Source of the DNA: Pseudothioclava sp033100795
GTDB lineage: Bacteria; Pseudomonadota; Alphaproteobacteria; Rhodobacterales; Rhodobacteraceae
Assembly (NCBI RefSeq): GCF_033100795.1
Contig: NZ_JAWLVI010000004.1
Coordinates: 62,001 to 126,000, forward strand
Reading direction: 5' to 3'
Length of the DNA stretch: 64,000 bases
Shown piece by piece: positions 42,781-49,418 of this stretch. A program made the translations under genes and the position numbers. The notes under the pieces were generated by a model that was not told the DNA's origin, ran no database searches, and was given only the letters and a program-made list of their open reading frames with translations. Position 1 is the stretch's first letter. Every line of letters starts with the position of its first letter.

Positions 42781-42854
42781 CGACCCCTGAAGGAATCGAA
42801 CCCTCAACCTGCCGATTAGAAGTCGGCTGCTCTATCCAGTTGAGCTAAGGGGCC
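42781..42854 (-). tRNA. tRNA-Arg (anticodon TCT)
   Basis: Cloverleaf on the minus strand: acceptor GGCCCCT with AGGGGTC (one G-U), D arm GCTC-AACTGGATA-GAGC, anticodon stem GCCGA/TCGGC with loop CTTCTAA giving TCT, variable loop AGGTT, T arm GAGGG-TTCGATT-CCTTC, discriminator G. CCA is not encoded. It reads AGA, a rare codon in a GC-rich genome. Confidence 0.95.
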
Positions 42855-42908
42855 AGACGCGCGGGACGAGCTTTAGCGCGCCCTTCGGGCATCGGCAAGC
42901 GCCCGAGG

Positions 42909-43367
42909 CTAGATTTCCAGCGTCATGAAGGCGGACATCGGATCGGGGTGGTAGCCCTCGAACGGGTCACAATAGGCAAAGCCCGCGACCTCATAAAGCC
43001 GCCGCGCGGGCGCGAACGAGGGCTGCGCGCCGGTTTCAAGGCTGAGCCGCACAATCCCCGCAACCCGCGCCTCGGCGATCAGATGGTCCAGCATGAGCCG
43101 CGCCAGCCCGCGCCCGCGTTCCTCCATCAGCACATGCATCGACTTGATTTCGGCATGAGTGCCCGACAGCGCCTTCAGCGCCCCCATGCCAAGCGCACGC
43201 CCCGCTTCGCGCATGACATAGAACCGGATACCGGGTTTCGCCAGCGCGTCAGGCGGGAGCATATGGATCGACTCGGGCGGGGTGTCGGCATGCATCGCGC
43301 CGTGATGGCGCGCGTGCAGCAACGCGAGGTCTTCCTGAACGGGGTGTTCGAGCGTGATCGTTATCAT
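42909..43367 (-). CDS. GNAT family N-acetyltransferase
   Basis: 152 residues. Acetyl-CoA binding motif A is visible as EIKSMHVLMEERGRGLARLM (the R/Q-x-x-G-x-G/A loop is ERGRGLA), followed by LSLETGAQPSFAPARRLYEVAGF, the usual motif B. This resembles the small PhnO/YncA-like GNATs whose substrate is not predictable. It stands alone between tRNA-Arg and an MFS gene on the same strand. Confidence 0.88.
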   Translation of the reverse strand: MITITLEHPVQEDLALLHARHHGAMHADTPPESIHMLPPDALAKPGIRFYVMREAGRALGMGALKALSGTHAEIKSMHVLMEERGRGLARLMLDHLIAEARVAGIVRLSLETGAQPSFAPARRLYEVAGFAYCDPFEGYHPDPMSAFMTLEI

Positions 43368-43414
43368 GGCGCCAAGCTACGCGGGCGTTCGCAAAAGGCA
43401 AGAGGGGCGCGGCG

Positions 43415-44560
43415 TCACCCGGCCCGCGTTATCGCCCGCGCACTCAGCGGCACCAGCGCCATAAAGCCCGCAAGTATCCAGAATGCGGTCGGCAGGCTTG
43501 TAGCCTCGGCGACATAGCCGATCCCCGCAGGTGCCACGAGGATACCTGCATAACCCGTGGTCGTCACCGCCGCGATGGCCAGCCCCGCAGGCATCACGCT
43601 TTGCCGTCCCGCAAGGCTAAAGAGCACCGGCACAAGGTTCGACGCCCCCAACCCGATCAGCACAAACCCCGCAAGCGCCGGAACCGGCGGCGCCAGCAAC
43701 AAGAGCGCGATCCCCGCAATGGCGCAAAGACCGCCCGCCACCAGCACCGCAAACGCCCCGAAACGCAGCACCACTCGGTCCCCCGTGAACCGCCCCACCG
43801 TCATGGCGGTGGCAAAAAGCATAAAGCCTAGCCCCGCGCCCTCGGGCGTGACCAGACCGCGCCCGATCGCCAGCAGTGCGCCCCAGTCCAGCACCGCCCC
43901 TTCGACCTGAAACACGATCGCCGTCAGTGCCGCGAGCAGCAACACCGGCCCGCGCGGCAGCGCCAGCGGCAGCGGCTCTCCGCCTTGCGCGCGCAAGAGA
44001 TCGGGCGCCGCCATCCCAAGCGCCAGCGCAGACAGCCCGCTGGCGACCAGCGTCGCAGCAAAAGGCGACAGCCCCAGCGACAAAAGGGCAACCATCCCCC
44101 CTGCCCCGATGATCCCGCCAAGGCTGAACATCGCGTGAAAGCCCGACATCAGGGGGCGCGGGGCGGCGCGTTCAACCTCGACCGCGTGGACATTCATCGC
44201 CACATCCAGCGTGCCAAGCGCCGCGCCGAACAGCAAAAGCGCGCCCGCCAGCGCCAGAGGCGCCGAAAACACCGCCAGCGCAGGCAGCACCAGAACCAGC
44301 CCCGCTCCGCCGGCCAGCACCATCGGACGCGCCCCCGCGCGCGCCGAAATCCACCCCGTCAGCGGCATCGCGATCAGCGACCCGATCCCGAGGCACAACA
44401 GCAAAAGCCCAAGCTCCCCCTCGCCGATCCCGCTGCGCGCCTTGGCCAAAGGCACAAGCGGCGCCCAGCAGGCCGACACCAGCCCCGCCACCATAAATGA
44501 CAGCCGCGTCGCGCGGCGCGTCTGCGGTGTATCTGCCTCAGGCTCCATTCCTGTCCCCAT
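43415..44560 (-). CDS. MFS transporter
   Basis: 381 residues with about twelve hydrophobic helices and the short loops of a major facilitator. It begins with a soluble TRRATRLSFMVAGL and has IGSLIAMPLTGWISARAGARP, the loop 2-3 MFS signature. The fold resembles FucP/YbjJ-type permeases ('MFS transporter, sugar/efflux'). Substrate unknown. It lies downstream of phaZ, behind a terminator. Confidence 0.85.
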   Translation of the reverse strand: MGTGMEPEADTPQTRRATRLSFMVAGLVSACWAPLVPLAKARSGIGEGELGLLLLCLGIGSLIAMPLTGWISARAGARPMVLAGGAGLVLVLPALAVFSAPLALAGALLLFGAALGTLDVAMNVHAVEVERAAPRPLMSGFHAMFSLGGIIGAGGMVALLSLGLSPFAATLVASGLSALALGMAAPDLLRAQGGEPLPLALPRGPVLLLAALTAIVFQVEGAVLDWGALLAIGRGLVTPEGAGLGFMLFATAMTVGRFTGDRVVLRFGAFAVLVAGGLCAIAGIALLLLAPPVPALAGFVLIGLGASNLVPVLFSLAGRQSVMPAGLAIAAVTTTGYAGILVAPAGIGYVAEATSLPTAFWILAGFMALVPLSARAITRAG

Positions 44561-44561
44561 G

Positions 44562-44585
44562 AAAAGGCGCGCCCGGGGGCGCGCC
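44562..44585 (-). terminator. Terminator of phaZ
   Basis: GGCGCGCCC (44566-44574) and GGGCGCGCC (44577-44585) pair, and on the minus strand the hairpin runs into TTTTC. It lies 27 bases beyond the phaZ stop and just before the MFS start codon. Confidence 0.7.
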
Positions 44586-44611
44586 CTGTTTTGCTGCCGT
44601 TCCGTCGTCCC

Positions 44612-45886
44612 TTAATTGGCGCGGATCGGCGTCACCTTCGAGCGCCCCTTGCGAAAAGGCTTGACCCCTCCAGCATGGGTGTCGATGAAATCAAGCACCA
44701 GCGGACGGATATTCGTCCGCCACGAGCCACCCGCGAAGATGCCGTAATGCCCCGCGCCCGGCTCAAGGTGCTGCGCCTTCATCGCGTCCGGCACGCCGGT
44801 GCACAGATCAAGTGCCGCCACACATTGCCCCGGCGCGGAAATGTCGTCATTCGCGCCTTCGACGGTTTTCACCGCGACCGTGGTGATCTTGCCAATATCT
44901 ACAGTCTTGCCGTTGATGGTGAACTTGTTCTGCGCGATCTCCAGCCCTTTGAAGATGCGTTCCACCGTCGAGAGGTAGAACTCGGCCGTCATATCCATCA
45001 CCGAGAGATATTCGTCATAGAAGCGGTTGTGGTGGTCGTGTTCAGACCCTTCGCCCTTGGCTTCGGCCATGATCTTGTCGGAAAACGCCTTGGAGTGCTT
45101 GTCGGCATTCATCGAGATGAACGAGGCAAGCTGCATCAGGCCCGGATAGACCAGGCGGCCCGCGCCTTTATATTTAAAGCCGACGCGCTGGATCACCATA
45201 TGTTCAAGCTGCCCCATCGTGACGCGGCGGCCAAAGTCGGTCACCTCGGTCGCGGCGGCGTCGGGGTCAATCGGCCCACCGATCAGCGTCAGCGTGCGCG
45301 GCTGCGCCTCGGGCTCTTCTTCGGCCAGATAGGCGGTGGCGGCCAGCGTCAGGGGCGCGGGCTGGCACACGGCGATCACATTGATGTCCGGCCCGAGGAA
45401 TTTCATGAATTCGACCAGGTAGAGGGTGTAATCCTCGATGTCGAACTTGCCCTCGGAGACCGGAATATCGCGCGCGTTATGCCAATCGGTCACATAGACG
45501 TCGGCGTCGGGCAACAGCGAGGCCACGGTCGAGCGCAGGAGCGTCGCGTAATGCCCCGACATCGGCGCGACCAGCAGAATACGGCGCGCCATCGGCTCGC
45601 GGCCCGTCACCTTGAAATGGATCAGCCCGCCGAACGGCTTGTCGATCAGAGTCTCGACACTGACCAGATGGTCGCGGCCGTCGTCTCCCGTAATCGAGCG
45701 GATGCCCCAGTCGGGCTTGATCACCATGCGGGCAAAAGACCGCTCGGTCACGCGGCCCCATGCGGACAGCGCCTTGAACATCGGATGCGGCGCGAGTCCC
45801 CAGATCGGGTAAGAGGCCATAGCCCGCGCGGATGCTCCCATCCATTCGTTAGTATTCCTGATGGTCTCCATCAGGTCGTAGCTCAT
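44612..45886 (-). CDS. phaZ: Intracellular polyhydroxyalkanoate depolymerase
   Basis: 424 residues. It degrades stored PHA granules in the cytoplasm. The alpha/beta-hydrolase nucleophile is Cys (VIAVCQPAP, about residue 174) in place of Ser, as in PhaZ1-type i-PHA depolymerases; YVTDWHNARDIPVS and the C-terminal HYGIFAGGSWR with the catalytic His agree. AAGGG four bases before the ATG at 45886 favours that start; ATGs at 45889 and 45898 are alternatives. It is divergent from phaC, giving degradation and synthesis a shared control region. Confidence 0.95.
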   Translation of the reverse strand: MSYDLMETIRNTNEWMGASARAMASYPIWGLAPHPMFKALSAWGRVTERSFARMVIKPDWGIRSITGDDGRDHLVSVETLIDKPFGGLIHFKVTGREPMARRILLVAPMSGHYATLLRSTVASLLPDADVYVTDWHNARDIPVSEGKFDIEDYTLYLVEFMKFLGPDINVIAVCQPAPLTLAATAYLAEEEPEAQPRTLTLIGGPIDPDAAATEVTDFGRRVTMGQLEHMVIQRVGFKYKGAGRLVYPGLMQLASFISMNADKHSKAFSDKIMAEAKGEGSEHDHHNRFYDEYLSVMDMTAEFYLSTVERIFKGLEIAQNKFTINGKTVDIGKITTVAVKTVEGANDDISAPGQCVAALDLCTGVPDAMKAQHLEPGAGHYGIFAGGSWRTNIRPLVLDFIDTHAGGVKPFRKGRSKVTPIRAN

Positions 45887-45952
45887 CATACCCTTCATGA
45901 GGCGGCATCTCCCATCCGGCCTAAATAACTCCAAAACCCCGCTTTACGGCCC

Positions 45953-45963
45953 CTGAAAAGCAG
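45953..45963. promoter_or_regulatory. Imperfect PhaR-type site between phaZ and phaC
   Basis: CTGAAAAGCAG differs from CTGC-N3-GCAG in one base. It lies in the divergent phaZ/phaC region, 39 bases before the phaC ATG. Taken alone it is weak; the perfect sites before phaP make it worth testing. Confidence 0.35.
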
Positions 45964-46001
45964 CATTATGGTTGAAGTGAAGATAGGGAGGAAAATGCGT
46001 C

Positions 46002-47807
46002 ATGACAACTAAAGACGAGGCCGAAGAAGCCGCTGCCCCTCAGATGAGCGCGCAGATGCAGGAAAATCTGGCAAAGATCGAGGATTTGACGCAACGGATG
46101 GTCGAAGCTGTCTCGCGCAAACGCCCGCATACACCCGCTTTGGACGGCCCGGGCCTTGACCTTTATATGACCGCATCGGCTGCTTTCATGAAGGAAATGG
46201 CCGAGCGCCCCTCGAAGATGCTGGAGGCGCAGGTCAATTACTGGGCCGATGCCGTGAAGCATTACATGGAGGCAAGCGAGGCCTTGGCGAAAGGCGGCAT
46301 GAAACCGCCAGAAAACACCGGCCCGACCGACCGCCGCTTCAAGAACCCGCTGTGGGACAGCCACCCCTATTTCAACTTCATCAAACAGCAGTATCTGATG
46401 TCGTCGCGCGCGCTTGAGGATGCGATGAACCGCCTTGACGGGCTGGATAATACCGACCGCAAGCGGCTGGAGTATTTCACCCGCCAGATTATCGACCTGA
46501 TGGCGCCGACGAATTTCCTCGCGACCAACCCCGACGCGCTGGAACGCGCGATCGAGACCGAGGGCGAAAGCCTTGTGCGCGGGATGGAAAACCTTGTCCG
46601 CGACATCGAGCAGAACCGCGGCGACCTGCTGGTCACGCTGGCCGACAAGAACGCCTTTACCGTGGGCGGCAATATCGGCACCACCGAAGGGTCGGTCGTC
46701 TATCGCAACCGCATGTTCGAACTGATCCAGTATAAGCCCACGACCGAGCAGGTGCATAAAACGCCCTTGGTGATCTTCCCGCCGTGGATCAACAAATTCT
46801 ACATTCTTGATCTCAAACCGCAGAACTCGCTGATCAAATGGATCGTCGATCAGGGGTTCACGCTGTTTGTGGTGGCATGGAAGAACCCCGACGCCAGCTA
46901 TGCAGATGTCGGCATGGATACCTATATCGAAGAAGGCTACCTGACCGCGATCGAGCAGGCCAAGCAGATCACCGGCGAAAAGCAGGTGAATGCGGTCGGC
47001 TATTGCATCGCGGGCACCACGCTTTCACTGACGCTTTCGCTTCTGGACAAGCGCAGCGACAAGTCGATCAAATCGGCAACCTTCTTCACCACGCTGACCG
47101 ATTTTTCGGATCAGGGAGAGTTCACCTCGTTCCTGCAAGACGATTTCGTCGACGGGATCGAGGCGCAGATCCAGCAAGACGGCATCCTGTCGAGCTATTT
47201 CATGACGCGGACCTTCAGCTTCCTGCGCGCCAATGACCTGATCTATCAGCCCGCGATCCGCTCTTACATGATGGGCGAGGCGCCGCCCGCCTTTGACCTG
47301 CTGTTCTGGAACGGCGATTCCACCAACCTGCCGGGCCGCATGGCGACCGAGTATCTGCGCGGTCTGTGTCAGGCCGACAGGTTCTCGCGCGATGGGATCG
47401 AGGTTTGCGGAGAAGTGCTGAAGGTGTCGGATGTGAAGGTGCCGCTAATGGCGATTGCCTGCGAGACCGACCATATCGCGCCCTGGATCGCCTCGTTCAA
47501 CGGGGTCGCGAAGATGGGATCGAAGGACAAGACCTTCATCATCTCCGAATCGGGCCATATCGCCGGCATCGTGAACCCGCCCTCAAAGAACAAATACGGG
47601 CATTACACCTCGGATCTGCCGATCGAGAACCCGAACGAATGGAAGGGCACAGCCACCTATAACCAGGGGAGCTGGTGGCCGCGATGGGGCGAATGGCTGG
47701 CCGAGAAATCCGGCAGGATGGTGCCAGCCCGCGAGCCGGGGGGCAAAAACCACCCCGTTCTGGCCCCGGCGCCGGGCACCTATGTCTCGGAGAATGTTGC
47801 GATTTAA
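46002..47807 (+). CDS. phaC: Class I poly(3-hydroxyalkanoate) synthase
   Basis: 601 residues. It polymerises hydroxyacyl-CoA into PHA on the granule surface. The lipase-like box GYCIAG holds the catalytic Cys335; the Asp is in ACETDHIAPW and the His in SESGHIAGIVNPP. N-terminal PhaC_N region (NPLWDSHPYFNFIKQQYL). AGGGAGG lies ten bases before the ATG. First gene of phaC-phaP-phaR, with its own terminator, and divergent from phaZ. No phaE/phaR-type class III or IV partner is present, which agrees with class I. Confidence 0.97.
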   Translation: MTTKDEAEEAAAPQMSAQMQENLAKIEDLTQRMVEAVSRKRPHTPALDGPGLDLYMTASAAFMKEMAERPSKMLEAQVNYWADAVKHYMEASEALAKGGMKPPENTGPTDRRFKNPLWDSHPYFNFIKQQYLMSSRALEDAMNRLDGLDNTDRKRLEYFTRQIIDLMAPTNFLATNPDALERAIETEGESLVRGMENLVRDIEQNRGDLLVTLADKNAFTVGGNIGTTEGSVVYRNRMFELIQYKPTTEQVHKTPLVIFPPWINKFYILDLKPQNSLIKWIVDQGFTLFVVAWKNPDASYADVGMDTYIEEGYLTAIEQAKQITGEKQVNAVGYCIAGTTLSLTLSLLDKRSDKSIKSATFFTTLTDFSDQGEFTSFLQDDFVDGIEAQIQQDGILSSYFMTRTFSFLRANDLIYQPAIRSYMMGEAPPAFDLLFWNGDSTNLPGRMATEYLRGLCQADRFSRDGIEVCGEVLKVSDVKVPLMAIACETDHIAPWIASFNGVAKMGSKDKTFIISESGHIAGIVNPPSKNKYGHYTSDLPIENPNEWKGTATYNQGSWWPRWGEWLAEKSGRMVPAREPGGKNHPVLAPAPGTYVSENVAI

Positions 47808-47817
47808 GCTGGAATTG

Positions 47818-47828
47818 CTGCGACGCGG
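47818..47828. promoter_or_regulatory. Near-match PhaR site at the end of phaC
   Basis: CTGCGACGCGG is one base from CTGC-N3-GCAG and shares CTGCGACGC with the perfect site 90 bases downstream. It lies just past the phaC stop. Confidence 0.3.
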
Positions 47829-47841
47829 CATTTTTCAAGCC

Positions 47842-47875
47842 AAGGGCGCGGAATAGCTTCCGCGCCTTTATTTAT
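47842..47875 (+). terminator. Terminator of phaC
   Basis: GGCGCGGAA (47845-47853) pairs with TTCCGCGCC (47858-47866) around TAGC, extended by A-T pairs and followed by TTTATTTATT. It separates phaC from the phasin promoter. Confidence 0.88.
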
Positions 47876-47907
47876 TAACTATTTGTTGGTTAATGATTGT
47901 GAAGTTT

Positions 47908-47918
47908 CTGCGACGCAG
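47908..47918. promoter_or_regulatory. PhaR operator 1 before phaP
   Basis: CTGCGACGCAG is an exact CTGC-N3-GCAG, the motif bound by PhaR repressors of Paracoccus and Rhodobacter. It lies 29 bases (centre to centre) ahead of operator 2, just upstream of the phaP -35 element. Confidence 0.7.
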
Positions 47919-47928
47919 CGTTTTTTTC

Positions 47929-47957
47929 TTGATTTGCTGCACCGCAGCATTTATATC
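47929..47957 (+). promoter_or_regulatory. phaP promoter with PhaR operator 2 in the spacer
   Basis: TTGATT (47929-47934), a 17-base spacer and TATATC (47952-47957) form a good sigma70 promoter. The spacer contains CTGCACCGCAG (47937-47947), a second exact CTGC-N3-GCAG. A repressor bound here would block RNA polymerase directly. Transcription would start near 47964, about 83 bases before the phaP ATG. Confidence 0.72.
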
Positions 47958-48046
47958 TGTCTTCATACAAGGCGTCACACCGACGCGACAGACTGATGCG
48001 AACGGGCCGCGCATTCGGATATGGCTCTCGTGAATGGAGACTTAAA

Positions 48047-48493
48047 ATGGCTAAGACCCAAGATTACACCAAGATCATGCAGGACATGATGGCTTCGTTC
48101 CCGGTGGACGCAGCCAAGTTCCAGGACGCCTTCAAATCGCAAGCCGCGATCGGCGAGAAATTCTCGAAAGTGGCTCTGGAAGCTGCTGAGAAATCGACCG
48201 AAGTTTCGTCGAAATGGGCGAAAGACGCTCTGACCAAAGTCGGCGCTCTGACCAAAACCCAGGAAGAGCCGGCTGACTACGCGAAAGCCGTCAACGACTT
48301 CGCTTCGGCTTCGGCTGAACTGGCTGCTGAAAACCTGGCTGCCTTCGCTGAAATCGCGAAAAAAGTGCAGATGGAAACCGTCGAGCTGATGATGGCTGCT
48401 GGCAAAGACCTGTCGGAAGAAGCCTCGGAAGCTGTGAAAAAAGCCACTGCGACCGCAACCGAAACCGCTAAGAAAGCGGCTGCTGCGAAATAA
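48047..48493 (+). CDS. phaP: Phasin (PHA granule-associated protein)
   Basis: 148 residues, Ala/Lys-rich and almost all helix, typical of phasin_2 family proteins: MMASFPVDAAKFQDAFKSQ, EKFSKVALEAAEKSTEVSS, and an alanine/lysine tail (KKATATATETAKKAAAAK). Codon use is strikingly uniform (gct, gaa, aaa), unlike the neighbours, as expected for a highly expressed gene. GGAG lies about ten bases before the ATG at 48047; an in-frame extension to 47996 has no family similarity. Controlled by PhaR sites upstream and followed by a cuckoo-type small RNA. Confidence 0.93.
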   Translation: MAKTQDYTKIMQDMMASFPVDAAKFQDAFKSQAAIGEKFSKVALEAAEKSTEVSSKWAKDALTKVGALTKTQEEPADYAKAVNDFASASAELAAENLAAFAEIAKKVQMETVELMMAAGKDLSEEASEAVKKATATATETAKKAAAAK

Positions 48494-48573
48494 TCCGGTT
48501 CCGGGCGCCCTCCTCCCCCTTCGGCGCCCGACGGATTACTGCCGCTGCGATCTCCTCCTCCCGATTGCAGCGG
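48491..48573 (+). ncRNA. Cuckoo/CcsR-type anti-Shine-Dalgarno sRNA in the phaP 3' region
   Basis: Two consecutive hairpins, each with CCTCCTCCC in the loop. Hairpin 1: CGGGCGCC (48502-48509) with GGCGCCCG (48523-48530), closed further by TAATCCG (48491-48497) with CGGATTA (48532-48538); the motif is at 48509-48517. Hairpin 2: CCGCTGCGATC (48542-48552) with GATTGCAGCGG (48563-48573), 11 bp with one G-U; loop TCCTCCTCCC with the motif at 48554-48562. A terminator follows. Paired hairpins with this motif define the cuckoo family of Rhodobacteraceae and Rhizobiales (CcsR RNAs of R. sphaeroides). The outer stem starts at the phaP stop codon, so it is probably cut from the phaP message. Confidence 0.8.
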
Positions 48574-48582
48574 TCCCGAACT

Positions 48583-48607
48583 GGGCGAGCCACCGGCTCG
48601 CCCTTTT
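48583..48607 (+). terminator. Terminator behind the sRNA/phaP transcript
   Basis: GGGCGAGCC (48583-48591) pairs perfectly with GGCTCGCCC (48595-48603) around ACC and is followed by TTTT. It closes the phaP-sRNA transcript ahead of phaR. Confidence 0.9.
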
Positions 48608-48705
48608 CCGTTGCGGCCCCTGGGCAACAAGATTGTTGCTTTTGCCGCCGCGCCGCATCAAACTCGCCGCAAGCGCATAATAAGCACGCACCCGGGGAGG
48701 ATAAG

Positions 48706-49269
48706 ATGGCGAGTGATGAAAAGCCGTTGCTGATTAAACGGTATGCGAGCCGTCGGCTCTACAATACCGAGACCAGCGATTACGTCACGCTTGAGGACAT
48801 CGCGAAATTCATCCGCGCGGGGCGCGAGGTGCAGATCGTCGATCTGAAATCGGGCGATGACCTGACGCGCCAGTATCTGCTGCAAATCATCGCCGAGCAC
48901 GAAAGCCGCGGCGAGAATGTGCTGCCCGTCGATGTGCTGACCGATCTGGTGCGCTCCTATACGACTTCGGCGCAGTCGGTCGTGCCGCAATTCCTTGCCG
49001 CCTCGTTCGAGATGCTGCGCGAGGGCCAGTCGCATATGATGGAAAACCTGACCCATATGCCGAACCCGATGGCCTCGATGCCGGGGTTTGACGCGCTGCA
49101 GCGCCAGCAACAGGCCTTTCTGGAACAGATGATGAAAGGCTGGGGAACGACCGGATCATCCGGCCCCGCACCCGAGGACGAAAGCACCGGCAAGCAGGAC
49201 GGCAAGGAAGAGCTGAACGCGATCAAAAAGCAGCTCGCCGATCTGCAATCCAAGCTCTCGAAGCTCTGA
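48706..49269 (+). CDS. phaR: PHA synthesis repressor PhaR
   Basis: 187 residues. N-terminal PHB_acc_N DNA/PHB-binding domain (LLIKRYASRRLYNTETSDY, then VTLEDIAKFIRAGREVQIVD) and PHB_acc segment (LLQIIAEHESRG), followed by a Met/Gln-rich region and a C-terminal coiled coil (LNAIKKQLADLQSKLSKL). PhaR senses PHA polymer and represses phasin and other pha genes through CTGC-N3-GCAG sites. GGGGAGG lies before the ATG at 48706. A hairpin GCAACA-AGAT-TGTTGC at 48624-48639 lies in its upstream region. Confidence 0.96.
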   Translation: MASDEKPLLIKRYASRRLYNTETSDYVTLEDIAKFIRAGREVQIVDLKSGDDLTRQYLLQIIAEHESRGENVLPVDVLTDLVRSYTTSAQSVVPQFLAASFEMLREGQSHMMENLTHMPNPMASMPGFDALQRQQQAFLEQMMKGWGTTGSSGPAPEDESTGKQDGKEELNAIKKQLADLQSKLSKL

Positions 49270-49289
49270 TTTCGCGATAAAATCCCACG

Positions 49290-49316
49290 AAACGCGCCCT
49301 TTTCGGGGCGCGTTTT
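49290..49316 (+). terminator. Terminator of phaR
   Basis: AAACGCGCCC pairs with GGGCGCGTTTT around a short T-rich loop and ends in TTTT, 20 bases after the phaR stop. Confidence 0.85.
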
Positions 49317-49418
49317 CCGTTCGCGCGTTGACACTGCCGCCCGCGCGGCGCAAAAGCACCCCATCATAACCCGCAACCGGGCGTTCCGTGGGCGCCAAAC
49401 TGACGAGGAGGACAACCG

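Noticed and set aside
48624..48639. GCAACA-AGAT-TGTTGC hairpin followed by TTTT, before phaR
   Set aside because: Only six base pairs with A/T-rich steps and already behind a perfect terminator; could be an operator of phaR but nothing supports it further.
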